A stretch of 57,399 bases of DNA from Proteromonas lacertae (GCA_002245135.1 NGBS01000039.1:1-57399); one strand, 5' to 3'. Counted from the stretch's first letter, positions 23,834-36,917 are shown. Notes: a model not told the origin generated them from the letters alone. Numbers and translations are program-made.

Positions 23834-25344
23834 ATGCCAAAAGATAGTTCCACAAGGTTTCCTCCCATTAAAGATGCACAGAAAGAGGTTAAACACGAGG
23901 ATACGCCAATCACTAGCTATAGAAGGCTACAGCCTCCTTCAGTACACAAAGTTCAGGAAGTAAAAAATATACCAGATGATATTAAGTGTAAAACTTCGCT
24001 AGGAAGATGTTTACTCAACAAATTATTTAATAGTTCGCCTGTTACACCTCCTGTTCCTGGTATCTATAGTATTTGTTAATCTACAATAGAAAAAACAAAA
24101 GCTGAAATAGCAATCGAAACTATAGAGACAAAATTAAAATCATTTAGTCTAAAAAACGATGATCAATCAATTCAAGATGCTATAAATGTATAAAAATATT
24201 TTTATATGTGTGTTATAGACAATAACAGATTTAACAACACTTTTTTCACACAATCAAGAAGTAATATCAACACAATCATATCATCAACAACTCTTTAGAA
24301 TAGTATAACATATTAAATATAATTATTAACATAATAGATATGCGATCTTTTAGAATTCACTTCATTAAATTCAGATAAAACTCAATATATAAGATTAAGA
24401 AACGTATAGTTTTTTATTATTTGTTTATAATATATATATAAATAGAATACATTGTCATTAATAAGTACAATCATTCTATTACCAGATTATGAAGGTAAAG
24501 CATCTAAAAATATACCAAATCGATTGATAACAATTGTATTGAATTTATTTTAATATAATAGTTATTAAATTCATATTCACTACGATTTACACTTGATTCA
24601 AACTCATTGGATAATATAATAATTACATTGTATTGTAAATCACCCAAGTTCCATAAAGTGTTTATTAAAACACATTCTATGATTATATATAATTATATTC
24701 ATTTGTATAAATATATTAATTTATATATATAGTAATGAAGGTGATACTGAATGTATAAGTCATATGCTTACTTTAACACAGTCGTATATAATATATATTA
24801 TATTTGTAATAGTTTTTATTTTGATTATCTAACACACTCAATCACTAACAATGGTGAAGAATTCTATCAAAAGTTCTTTCTCAATATTCTAAGTGTAGAA
24901 ATAGATGAAATATATGAAGAAGTAATAGCTACAATTGAAAGATTCTTATCTTTTAATAGACAATTAGCGAATGTTACATTGGTATATTTGAGGAAATATT
25001 TCCCAAGGAGTAATACAGATAAAGCTACACTTTTCTTTGATATATTTGATTCGGTTTTAGGTTTTCTGGTACTTCCAACAGATGATCAAACTATTAAAGC
25101 ATTTGCTGATATTTTATTTTTTGCTGTTAAATCTGATTCTATTCCTATTATTTCAAGGTCGTTGAATTGTTGGTTAAATCCTGCATTTGTTCAAGTGGCT
25201 AGTTCAGTTCCAGATTTATTTTTATATTTACAAAATCTTTTATCCTTTCAATCACAGAATCATTGGTCTAAAGACCTTAGAACACTTAGTTTTCAGGCTT
25301 TACAAGCTATTAGTGGTGGTAATGTTACTGTCATTCAAGAATAA
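23834..25344 (+). CDS. PP2A regulatory subunit B56-like, divergent
   Basis: Start MPKDSSTRFPPIKDAQ at 23834. Six or seven introns of 26-42 nt splice in frame (for example SFSLKNDDQSIQDAIN|TITDL and IRLRN|NTLSLISTIIL). The product is an all-helical repeat protein. Its second half follows the B56/B' family: FYQKFFLNILSVEIDEIYEE, TLVYLRKYFPRSNTDKATLF (family: LLKYWPKTHSPKEVMFL), then SRSLNCWLNPAF and QSQNHWSKDLRTLSF (family: ERALYYWNNEY and SKTHWNKTIHG). These subunits target the PP2A catalytic subunit to LxxIxE-bearing partners. The length, about 430 residues, suits a B56 core. The N-terminal ~80 residues are Pro/Lys-rich and probably disordered. The identification rests on motif order, not on high identity. 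Confidence 0.6.
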
Positions 25345-25511
25345 TTGTATTTTAAATATAATGTATACTAAATGATATTTATTTTATATATATATATATT
25401 TGTAATAATTATGTTTGTGTGTTTTTATTGAAGTATTACTAGATAGTTTCTCTTTTATTTTGAGTTTTGTACAAATGAATAATAAAAATTGAGCCGTTTC
25501 ATGTACTAAAA

Positions 25512-28017
25512 AATGAATTTTTTAACTGCATTTCTAAATGATATTTTATTCTCGATATTACCCAATGATTCTCTAGTATTTGAATAATTACATTTTTATA
25601 GATTAAAGAAACAGTCAGAAAAAGGTGTTAATGAAATAGATTTAGTTATGCAACATCATGATGATGTTAAAATGTTTAAAATCATCAATATTAGTAGGAT
25701 GAAAGAAAAAATAATTATAGAATTTTATGAGAGCAGCTTGATACTGTCAGAATGTTGTTTTTCCTTTATCTATCCTTCCACAGTATTTCAAATGCATAGT
25801 TATCATGAATATATACTAATATCAAGAGATTATTATACTATTGATCTAGAAGAGATGATTCATAGAAAATCAATATCATTGTGTGATAGCGATAAAGTTA
25901 TAAATTCTATATGTGTTATTATAATGAAATTGAACGACTATGGTTTAACAATATATAATCTGAAGAGTTCTAATATAACATATAAGATAAAAGATGATGT
26001 TTATTATTACATACAAATGTGTGATTTATATATACATACGTTAAGAAAAGAAGAAGATATGAAGATAAATGATGTGTGCTATTTAAGTCCAGAAGAGATT
26101 AGCGGATTAGAATGTAATGAGAAGAGTACAGTTTGGTCTATTGGTTGTATATTATATGAATTATTAAATCATGAATTACCTTTTAATGAAGATAATAATA
26201 TGAATAAAACAAGAGAGAATATTATGAGAGGTAAATATAGTTGTAATATCGAATGTGATGATTTTATAAAAGAAATGATAGATAAAATGTTAAAAGTGAA
26301 AAGTGAAGATAGAATAAGTTTGAAAGAGTTGAATAAAGAAATGATTAAAGTTAATAATACATTTAAGGATGGACAAAATAATTTGCGAGTGTGTAAAGAG
26401 AGAAAAGAAGTACTATTCAATAATGATTATATATCTGTTACACTTCCATTTGGATGTACTATAAAGTATTTTCCTAAAATGGAGAAATACATAAGTATAT
26501 ATATATCTATATTATTGATAATAATAATAATAATAATATATGAATAGAAATGCGAAATTATTTAATAGAATCATACAATAATAAATCTAATGACAAAGTA
26601 TTATCTATACTATTAGCAATGCAGTTATATAATTATGATTATTCAATGTGTAAAAAACTTAGATTTCAAACATTACACAATTGTAAAGTGAACAATAGAA
26701 GTGTTTATTGGGATAAAATGATATTTAAATGTAGAAATAGCAGACTTGATAAAGAAATAGTTACACTTCAATCAAAATGTAATTGTTTCTGTAGTGAAGG
26801 AATTGATTATTTGTTGAATATATTGCAATACATAAATCCAACAAAATTGGCATTTAGTATCTATTCCATTATTGATTCATTTAGATGATATTGATATTCC
26901 AATTAAGTATCAGTCTTTATTTGCTTCACTTTTTTCAAAATTGTCAAATCTAAAATCATTATCTTTACCTAATTGTAATATTACTTGCTATTTTATTGAA
27001 ACATTTATAAAATTAATACCATACAATAAATTGAAATACATCAATCTTCAAGGTATATTTAATAGTTTTATAATTGTGTAATAGAAAATCCAGTTGGTTT
27101 AAAAGGCTTTAAATTAATACTTCCCTATTTACATTTATTAATTAACAAGAATAATGAATTGCATCTTTACGAAATGAGTTTAAATGATGAAACTATGATA
27201 TTATTGTCAGAACAATTATATAAATACCCACAACTAAACAAAATAGAAATAAAAGAAAAGAATAGCATTAATTCAAAAGGTATAAAAGCATTATACTCCA
27301 AATTTCCAGCTTCAAGAGTGTTTTTGACACTTAGTGGAGGTAATGATTATATTAATCATTGCAAATATCACAAAGGAGGATTGCATATGAAATGTTCAGG
27401 TATTGATGATAATCTATTTGCATCATTCATTTTTCATGATCCATATAGATTGAGAATAATGAAAAAGTTGGATTTGAGAAGTATAAAGTGATATTATAAT
27501 AGTATTATAGATAATAAACTTACTCATGTAAGTATTGAAATACTAATGAAGAATATATCTTCGCTTCCACAATTAAAAGAGCTTCAATTATATGGGAATA
27601 AAATAGGAGATTTAGGAATGAAAGTGTTATCGCCTCATTTACATTTACTAAAAGTAGACAGGTTATTTCATTATTTAATTAATTGCTCTAGTATTTTTCT
27701 ATTCTTTAAAGCTGAATAGAAATGGGATTATCATCAATTGGATTAAAATACTTATTAGATGGTATGAAGAATATAAATGTGGAAAGATATAAAAAGATAA
27801 AACTTGATATAAGTGATAATAACATTGATGTAGATGGAATAGATAGTTTGATAATATATGTAAGTGAGAATAATAATATTGAAAAGATTATAATTAATTG
27901 TATATATTTATCATTATTTAATTGGTAGATGATGAAACTATTAGATTCAAAATTGAAGAATTGAGAAGAATTATAAAAGTAGGATATAATAATAATAATT
28001 GTTGTGCTATAATGTAA
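25512..28017 (+). CDS. Pseudokinase-LRR protein C with C-terminal CaaX box
   Basis: Probable start MNFLTAFLNDILFS at 25512, matching the first residues of paralogues A and B; the first junction is not resolved. The kinase-like domain has YNLKSSNITYK in place of HRDLKPxN (catalytic Asp replaced), CDLY at the DFG position, an intact SPEE (APE) and VWSIGCILYELLNHELPF. It is predicted to be catalytically dead. LRRs follow across several exons joined by 28-32 nt introns (NLKSLSLPNCNITCYFI, KLDISDNNIDVDGID). The last exon ends NNNNCCAIM, a CaaX motif of the farnesyl type (Met at X), predicting membrane attachment; the other three paralogues do not end so. CCGTTTC lies about 15 nt before the start. 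Confidence 0.65.
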
Positions 28018-28164
28018 AATATATATTTAGTATTGGAGAATATAAATAAAAACCACAACAAAAACATTTATAAAGAATAATAATTAAAAGTCTTCTTGAC
28101 CTTTTATATTTTGCTAATTTTAATCAAAAAAAATAAATGTTACTTAACTTTTGTCATATACAAT

Positions 28165-31100
28165 TTACTTCTTCTCAGCTATTTCACAAATAAGATCACC
28201 AGCTTCTAATGATTCACCTTCTTTTACAATCAACTTCTTTATTTCTCCAGCACATGGAGCACCAACTACAGTTTCCATCTTCATGGCGTTTAATGTAACT
28301 AACTTATCTCCCTTCTTTACTATATCACCTACCTTTACATTAATTTCAACACATACACCTGGCATTGGAGCACCAATTGAACCAATTTCACTTTCCTTAG
28401 CTTTTTCACGGATTGTCATTGAAGCACCAGCTTTCTTATCTAATACAGCAACTGTTCTTTCTTGTCCATTTACATTGAATCTTAATTCTCTTTCTCCTTT
28501 TTCATTTACTTTACCACTATCACCTAAATAGGTAATATAAATAGTCTTTCCTTCTTCAATTTCTACAGCGATTTCCTCATCTACTTTCATTGGTCTTAAG
28601 AAGTATCTTGTTGGTATTTTGGTTACTTCACCATAGTTATCTTCAAATCTCTTCCAATCAGCAAATACATCTTTATATAATGCATGTGAGATAACATCTT
28701 CATCCTTTATTCTTTCTGGTCCGTATTTATCTACTAATTTCTTCTTTTCACCTTCAAAATCAAAGGCTGGTAAATCAGCACCTGGTCTTCCTTTGAATAC
28801 TTCTTCACCATGTTCTAATTTCTTACCTTTAGTAATCTTCTTTCTTAAATCTTCTGGGAATCCCCATGGTTCTGGAATACCTAAATATCCTTGGAAGAAT
28901 TGTACTACTGATTGTGGAAGTGATAATTCATCAGCTTTAGCTCTGAATTCTTCAGCAGACATCTTATTAGCTACTAAGAATTGTGCTAAATCACCTACTA
29001 CTTTAGAGGATGGTGTAACTTTAATGATTCTTCCTAATAATTCATTAGCTTCAGCATATGCATCTTTAACAGCTGGCCATTGACCAGTTAAACCTAATTG
29101 TTGTGATTGGAATAATAAGTTAGTGTATTGACCACCAGGCATTTCATGTAAATAAACATCAGAACTTCCTGATTTTTGACCACTTTCCCAAGGTCCATAT
29201 AAACCTCTTACATCTTCCCAATAATCATTAATGGTGGATATATCTTTAAGATCAATACCAGTGTCTAATGGAGTATCTTTTAATGCAGCAACTACAGCTC
29301 CCATTGATGGTTGTGATGTCATTCCACTCATTGCATCAGTAGCAACATCAACAACATGTGCACCTGATTCAGCACATGCTAACATTGAAGCAACACCAGT
29401 ACCAGCAGTATCATGTGTATGAATATGTAATGGTAAATTGGGGAATTCTTTTCTTAAAGCAGAAACTAATTTTCTAGCAGCAGCTGGTTTTAATAAACCT
29501 GCCATATCTTTGATATTTAATACATGTACATTCAAATCGTTTAATTTTCTAGCGAAATCTAAATAGTAATCAACTGTATATTTATCTTCTTTTGGATTTG
29601 AGCAATCACCTGAATAACAGATAGAAGCTTCCACTACACCACCAGCTGAACCAACAGCATCAATACCTAACTTCATATTCTCAAGGTAATTCAATGAATC
29701 AAACACTCTGAATACATCCATACCTGATTTAACAGATTGTTCACAGAACTTATAAATCACATTATCAGGATATGCTTTATAACCAACAGCATTAGTACCT
29801 CTTAATAACATTTGGAATGGAATATTGGGTACTAATTCTCTTAATTCTTCTAATCTGTCCCAAGGACATTCTCTTAAGAATCTCATACATACATCGAAAG
29901 TAGCACCTCCCCAGCATTCTAATGAATATAAACTTGGTAATTTATAAGCAGTGTATGGTGCAATGGCTAATAATTCTCTAGTTCTCATTCTGGTAGCTAA
30001 TAATGATTGATGTGCATCTCTCCAGGTTGTATCTGTTAATAATAATTTCTTTGTACCTAATACAGCTTTAGCAAATCCTTTTGGACCTTCTTTGGTTAAT
30101 ATTTGTTTTAAACCTGGTTGGATCTTAGCTCCTTTTGGTACTTTTGGTGCACATGGTTCAGTAACAGCTGGTGCTGGTCCTGTACATCCTAACTCTGGTG
30201 GATGACCATTCACTATTAAATTAGCTAAATATTGAACTGTCTTTTGTGCTCTATTCTTGATATATCTTGGTTTCATTAAATCTGGTTCTTGATCAATGAA
30301 GAAGGTTGTTGCTTTACCACTTTGGAAGGTTGGATGTTCTAATACATTCAATAAGAATGATTGGTTGGTAGATAAACCTCTTACTCTATATTCTCTCAAA
30401 GCTCTACATAATTTTCTTACTGTTGTTTGGAAATCAGCACCTCTTGCTGTAATCTTCATTAATAATGAATCGTAGTATGGAGTAATTACTTGACCAGTAT
30501 GACCAATACCGTCTAATCTTATACCTTGTCCTGATGCTTCACGGTATACTCTGATCTTACCAGTATCTGGTTGGAAACTCTTAGCTGGATTTTCAGTAGT
30601 AACTCTGGCTTGAATGGCAAAACCTCTTGGTACTACTTTATCTTGTGTTAAACCAATATCTTTCAAGGAGAATCCTTGAGCAATTCTCATCTGTGCTTGT
30701 ACAATATCAATACCTGTAGCTTCTTCAGTTACTGTATGTTCTACTTGAACTCTTGGATTTACTTCCATAAAGTAATGTCTTCCTTGTTTATCAACTAAGA
30801 ATTCTACAGTACCAGCACTACGATAATTAGCTGATTTCACTAACTTCAATGCATCATTCAATATAGTTTCTCTGATCTTAGGGTCTAATCCAACAGCTGG
30901 AGCCATTTCAATGACTTTTTGATGACGTCTTTGAACTGAACAATCTCTTTCACATAAATGAATAACATTTCCTTGTCCATCACCTAATATTTGTACTTCA
31001 ATATGACGTGGTTCTTCTAAATATCTTTCTAAGAAGACTGTACCATTTCCAAAGGCAGATAATGCTTCTTTTGTGGCTAAATTGAAGGCTTCAGCGAAAT

Positions 31101-31729
31101 CTTCTTCTCTTCTAACGACTCTCATACCTCTACCACCTCCACCATATGCTGCTTTGATAATAACTGGGAATCCAATATCTTTGATGTATTTCAATGCTTC
31201 ATCGACTGTAGCTATTGGACCAGGTGTACCAGGAATAATTGGGATTTTACATTTAATGGCGGCTTCTTTGGATGTGGTCTTATCAGCAAAATCTCTTAGA
31301 TTTTGAACTGTTGGACCAATGAATACTAAACCAGCATCTTCTACAGCTTTTGCAAATTCTGCATTTTCTGATAAGAAACCATAACCTGGGTGAATACCTT
31401 CAACTCCATGTTCTTTAGCAATTTTCACAATGTCTATTTATGTCAATAATAAATAATAATATACAAGGAATATCTAAATAAGCACCAACAGCTGACTTCT
31501 TTGGATTTAACTGGTAGGACTCATCAGCCTTGTAACGATGCATACAGAAACGATCTTCATAAGCGTAAATACCTACTGTGTTTGCATTTAACTCATGAGC
31601 TGCTCTCATAATACGAAGTGCAATTTCACCTCGATTTGCAGCCATAACTTTTCTGAAGGGTTGCTCTAATGTCTTATATGTTCTAACATTTCTAATAATT
31701 TGGCCATTCTGAACCAATCTTGAAAACAT
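28165..31729 (-). CDS. PYC: Pyruvate carboxylase
   Basis: Biotin-dependent enzyme making oxaloacetate from pyruvate, bicarbonate and ATP. One 31-nt intron (31464-31434) splices exactly within GAYLDIP|YIVKIAKEHG, giving about 1,177 residues, normal for the single-chain family. Domains in order: biotin carboxylase (MAANRGEIALRIMRAAHE, ATP-grasp GGGGRGMRVV, EVNPRVQVEHTVTE), carboxyltransferase (TDTTWRDAHQSLLATR, metal-binding LHIHTHDTAGTG) and biotinyl domain (LNAMKMETVVG, lysine to be biotinylated). I chose the start at 31729 (MFSRLVQNGQIIRNVRTY); it is followed by a basic, Ser/Thr-containing stretch like a mitochondrial presequence, so location in a mitochondrion or related organelle is likely. 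The frame is intact and the codon use is regular, as in a well-expressed gene. Confidence 0.95.
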
Positions 31730-31742
31730 CCTTAAAAATAAC

Positions 31743-31853
31743 TCAGAGAAACTTATAGAATTTTGAGGTGATAGATCCACCAATTACATCATCAGGTTTG
31801 AATATTCGACCAATTATATTGTTATTTTTAATCACTTTAGATCTTCTTTGCAT
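31743..31853 (-). other. Short upstream ORF before pyruvate carboxylase
   Basis: The gene-free interval 31730-32163 holds a 36-codon open frame on the minus strand (MQRRSKVIKNNNIIGR ... SKFYKFL) that ends 13 nt before the chosen start of pyruvate carboxylase. It may be a regulatory uORF in the leader, or chance. Nothing else was seen in the interval. Confidence 0.2.
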
Positions 31854-32163
31854 GAACTGACTTCAATCTTGGAATCTGAACAAAAAATTAATCATGTATC
31901 TTTTTTGTTTGATTTAAAATGATGGTTTTAGCTTTTAATCAAATTTGCTACCATGACCTGTCCAAGCAACACAGGTTAAAATATTCAATTATTACACTAA
32001 ACATCAATATTAATAATATTATCAACTATAATGATATGAACACAGATTGTCTTGTGATTGTGTTTTATGAGAAAAGTGTGTTTATGTAGTTATTTTCTGT
32101 TAAAAGATTTTTCTCAAAGTGTATTCATAAGCAAATCAAGCAATAAATCAATATAATATCCCA

Positions 32164-34744
32164 TTAATGAGTTTCACTTTCACTGCGAGGCATATCAGCA
32201 CTTTTATCATAAGTAAAACCTTCAAACGATGGTATTGGTAAGCCACTGTCATCCTATATATACAATTAAAACCATAAGAATATAAATTATATATACTTGA
32301 TAACTAGGATCATCTGGCACAATACGCGTATACTTCTTATTGAAGTTTCCAGTATCTGTTTCACCAGTAACCAAAGGCTTCCATGGTGGTGTGATTTTCT
32401 TCTGTTCTAACAAATTCCAATCGATTGATTCAAAATATTGATGTGTTCTTACTTCTTCTGAATCTGTTGGACCTGAACCTAATCTCAAGGCTGGATCTCT
32501 TTGTAGTAATTTCTCAATTATATCTCTTGTATTGCTACTCATATCGTTGGGAAACACTAATTTACCATGTAATATCTTCTGAAACATTGTATTACGATTC
32601 TTATCATAAAACGGTGGCTATAAGATATAGATTATAAATCTTTATACAATTCCTGCAATCATCTCAAATATCAATGTACCAATACTCCACCAATCAATCG
32701 CTTTACCATATGGTTTACTCAAAAGCACCTCAGGAGCAACATATTCAGGAGTTCCACAGATTGTCTGTGCTGATGTGTTACTATCTACTCCTAGCTTCGA
32801 CAAACCAAAATCAGTAATTACAATATGTCCCTCTCTATCTAATAATATATTTTCTGGTTTCATATCTCTATATAATATATTCTTTGAGTGTAAATATCCA
32901 ATTCCACTTACTACTTCAGCTGCATAGAATCTTGATCGATCTTCACTGAATCTTCTGTTCTGTTGTAAATGATAAAATAGTGGTCCTCCTGCACAGAAAT
33001 CCATTCCTAAGTATAATTTACCTTCAGTTTGAAATGCAAATCGTAATTGACATAAAAATGGATGTTTTATTTCTTCTAATATCTTTCTTTCTGTTTTGGT
33101 ATGTTCTACTTGATTTCTTTCGACGACATATGCTTTATTTAAGATTTTTAACGCATATATTTTTCGGTCACTCAATTTTCGCACCAATAATACTTTTCCA
33201 AATGATCCTTTACCAATGGCTTTGAGTAATTGAAAATCATTTTTACTGAGTGATTCATTCTTTGGCGGAGCTGGTGATTGAATCATAGGCAATGTTTGTG
33301 AAGCTATTTAAACATAATAATATTCAATTATATATTATATATATATACCTTTTCTTTTATTCTCTAAATAATCATTATAACATGGTTGACATACCCTTAC
33401 AGCTCTTGGAATGCCTTTTAATCTCATACTATTCTTTGAACATTCAGCGCATACCACTCTACCACATAATCTACAATGATGTTTACGAACTAAGAAGGAG
33501 AAAGGCTTGAGACAGACTTGACAATCATCTACTTCATTATCTGGAACCCAACTCTGTGATGGTAATGGATAAGAATCTTCTTCGTTGATTACTGGAGCTG
33601 GAATTGATTTTAATATTGATAAAGTTCTCTAAAATAAAGTAATTATATATATAAAAATATACTACTGGTGGTGTTGTAGCTGTCGGTGTATCATCCACTT
33701 GTTTCCCCTGAATAGGAGTCATTGGACATTCATCAATACATGGAATCAAACTATCAGCATAAAACAAAGCATCTTTATATTGATTATTAATTATTCCACT
33801 GAAAAATTGAAATACTACATTGATAGATAAAACGGTAATATGTGCTACATTTGGCGTAGTGGTTGGATCTGGTCCTGCCGAAAGACAAATACAGCCTGTT
33901 CTACTTTCCTCATCTTCTAATCTAAAACCAGAACGATATGGTGAGATTTTCCAATTAATACATTTATCTTCTAAGAAAGTACATACTTGTCTTGAATCTG
34001 CTTCATCTAATGATAGTTCTGCTGTGAGTGTATGTTGACTTTCAAGAAATGCGATGGATTTTATCTTATTCATACATTCTGGACGACTTCTGAGTAAATT
34101 CTTTATTATTACTCCTCCATAGGCATATGCTACACATACTATGTTTCTACATGTACTTTTGGTAATGATTTTATCATATACATAAATTAAATGATTCTCT
34201 GGTGTTTCGTTAAATTTAATAGGTATTTTTATTGTATTTCCTTCTGAATTTACTGTTTTCACAAAGTTAGCGTTTGGATTTGTCACTATAACACCATATC
34301 CAGAATCTATTGCTTTTTCTACGTATGGTACTACTGATCCAATGTTCAATCCTTCATCTATACATAGACTACGTGACCAAATTCCAGCTTGAGTCCTGGT
34401 TCCTGGTATAATTATTAATAAAGTGTCACAATTCTCATAATTTTTGGAGCAATATACTGACAATTTTGCGTTTGGATGTTGCTGATTAGGATAATCTGGA
34501 ATAACTACCTCATTACAAGAATATTTCTTAACTAGTAAATCATGGACCTAGAAACAAAAATAAGCACATTATATACAAAATCATTTACAGCACTAACTGT
34601 TGCAAAAGGATCTACTGGAATATTGGCAGTTGTTGCAAATTTGTCGGTACTTAACCTTCTTAGATGTAGTTCTTCGTCGAAATAGTATCCCAAGTCCTTC
34701 AATAATTCACCTATACCAATAAAATGTCAAACTAACATACTCAT
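32164..34744 (-). CDS. Arb2-FYVE-AGC kinase fusion protein
   Basis: One frame through six short introns, about 790 residues. Start MS|ELLKDLGYYFDEELHLR at 34744. An Arb2/FAM172-type alpha/beta-hydrolase-like domain comes first (LLIIIPGTRTQAGIWSRSL, AIDSGYGVIVTNPNANF, NIVCVAYAYGGVIIKNLL). A FYVE zinc finger follows (SWVPDNEVDDC, RKHHCRLCGRVVCAEC, RVCQPCY), with WxxD and R(K)HHCR boxes intact, predicting PI3P binding on endosomes. The C-terminal half is an AGC kinase: GKGSFGKV, ALKILNK, YRDMKPENILL, TDFGLSKL, activation site TICGTPEYVAPE, turn region DTGNFNKKYTR and hydrophobic motif FEGFTYD. All catalytic residues are present. The two inter-domain introns (near 33660-33627 and 33349-33305) are phase 0 and 1 and keep frame, so this is one gene. 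Confidence 0.85.
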
Positions 34745-34944
34745 GAATCTTTTTTTAAAGCTACTTTTTTGTGAGAAATTTTTAATATAGCACTTATTAC
34801 AGATATTTTGCTATACGCACACATTAATCACACAAGTAAAGAACTTATTAGAAATAGCATAATAAAGCAATTATCAGTTGATTATAAATCAATCAAGTTA
34901 AAACACACATATAAACAAATAAAAAGATTGGATTTATTTAAATT

Positions 34945-36776
34945 TTAAACTATAATACTAACTTCAGAATTAGCACATTCAGCAGATAAAGCACTAACAA
35001 CAGAATTACTATCAATATTGTTTCCTTCAAGTATTAGCTGTTGTAGAGTATGCGCCGTTTTTAAATAGTTCTTGAGAGGTTCAATACCTTCATCAGTCAA
35101 TCCAGTATTCGTTAAGTCTAAATACAGTAAATTAATCCTCTGTAATGCCTCACATAAATATTCAATACCTTCATCACCAATACTATTATTCTTAAGTGAT
35201 AAATATTCCAACTCAGGAACAGATGACAAATTATATCTCAAATACAACACTGCATCAACTCCTATATGGTTATTATCTAAATATAAATATTTTAAGTTAG
35301 GAATTAAGTTCAAATATTCAGATAATATCTCAACTCCATCATTCTCAATCTTTCTATCTCTTAAATCCAACGAATAACTCTTCCCAGCTGATTTCAATAG
35401 AATTGTATGTAAAGAATAATCAGCTTCATTCAAACCTTCAATAATCATCTCTTTCTTAGATGGAAAACTCCATACTAAATTAATAAACAAAAAGAAATAA
35501 TATTCATTTTCAGTTTCAATATACAAGTTGATAATACTATCTATTAATTCATCATTACTACAAATTGAACGTAATAACAATTGTTCAGTAATTGGAGTAT
35601 TACTTTGACATAATAACTTAATACTATCTAAAGTAACAAGCTGGCTAGTAAATGATCTACTTGAATTACAGGATGATGTAGTAGTAGAAGAACGAGATGA
35701 TGATGGTATGTTATTTCCACTCATTAATCTAGGTAAAGATAGAGGGATAGTTGAATCATTATTATTATTATTATTTTGTTGTTGTTGTTTTTGTTCTAAT
35801 TCTGCTAATTCTTTCTCCAACTGATCTTGTAATGGTGGTTGAACTGGTTTATTATTATGAGAAGGTGAATTGATTCTACTTGATCTACCTGTTGTTATTT
35901 GTGACTTTGGCGTTGGTTCTATTAATATTTCATGATGAGTGTTCTTTAATTTGATTAATTCTTGGCTTATTCTTTCAGATGACATTCTATCACTTTCATT
36001 CATTACAAATATCTTTGAAAATAGTTCATTAAATTTTGAGTTAAATTCATTATTCTTTAATGGTTCATATTTTCCAATTATGATTGCTAAAGCTAACTCA
36101 TCATAATAATCACCATTAAATGGGGTTTTACCACTCAATACATAATACATTATACAGCCAAAACTCCAAATATCTGATTGTATTGAATATTGATTAGACT
36201 TTAACAATTCCGGTGAATAATAATGACAATCTTTGAATATAAATGGAGATGGTAATAAATATCTACTATAATCACCTATTACATAGTGACCATCATCTTT
36301 AAATAGAATATTACTTGGTTTTAAATTACCATTGATGATATTCAGTTCATGGAGTGTTTTTATACCTTCAATTGTGTCGATTAATAGGTCATATGTACCA
36401 TGGATTTTGAAAAACTTTGGAACTTCAACTTGAGATACTGAACCATTATATCTTGGCAGTAATTCAACAATTAACTTCTTTTCTGATAAATAGTAAGGAA
36501 TAATCGGTTCAATGTGGGGATCTCTCAAAGATGTTATTCTATTCAACATATCTATGTATTTCTGCCTTACATTATCTAAAACACAATTCATTTGTAATAA
36601 TTTTATCATTTCTTGTTTTGTCGTTGCTAAGTTATTAACTAAAATCAATCTAGTATTATAATTGGAACTAGGCTCAGTAACAACCTAATTCAAATAAATA
36701 CGATCTAATATACTTCATATTGTAATCCAGGAGCTACTGGATCTTCTAATATTGTTCTAGATGGTAATGCACCCAT
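34945..36776 (-). CDS. Pseudokinase-LRR protein D
   Basis: Start MGALPSRTILEDPVAP at 36776; one 29-nt intron joins GLQYE to VVTEPSSNYN, then a single long exon to 34945, about 600 residues. The kinase-like domain has IINGNLKPSNILF in place of HRDLKPEN, so the catalytic Asp is Asn. The DFG equivalent is GDYS, APE is SPEL, and SIQSDIWSFGCIMYYVLSG is intact. A low-complexity Gln/Asn/Ser linker follows (ELEQKQQQQNNNNNN). The C-terminal ~190 residues are RNI-type LRRs (LKYLYLDNNHIGVDAVLYL, LEYLSLKNNSIGDEGIEYL, LLYLDLTNTGLTDEGIEPL). It is probably an inactive kinase scaffold. It is a paralogue of genes A-C but the only one nearly intron-free. CCGTTTCG lies about 30 nt upstream. Confidence 0.75.
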
Positions 36777-36917
36777 TATTCTAAAAATCAGTTAAGAAAA
36801 CAAAATTTAAAAACGAAACGGTTTTATTAAACTGGCTATATTTTCTTTATTTTTTAAACTCATTCAATAACTTATAATTACTAATAAATCTTATATAAAA
36901 ATTAATATAATTGTCTC

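Noticed and set aside
28151-31306. Several plus-strand open frames opposite pyruvate carboxylase
   Set aside because: They are antisense shadows of a conserved, intact enzyme gene; their residues show no family features.
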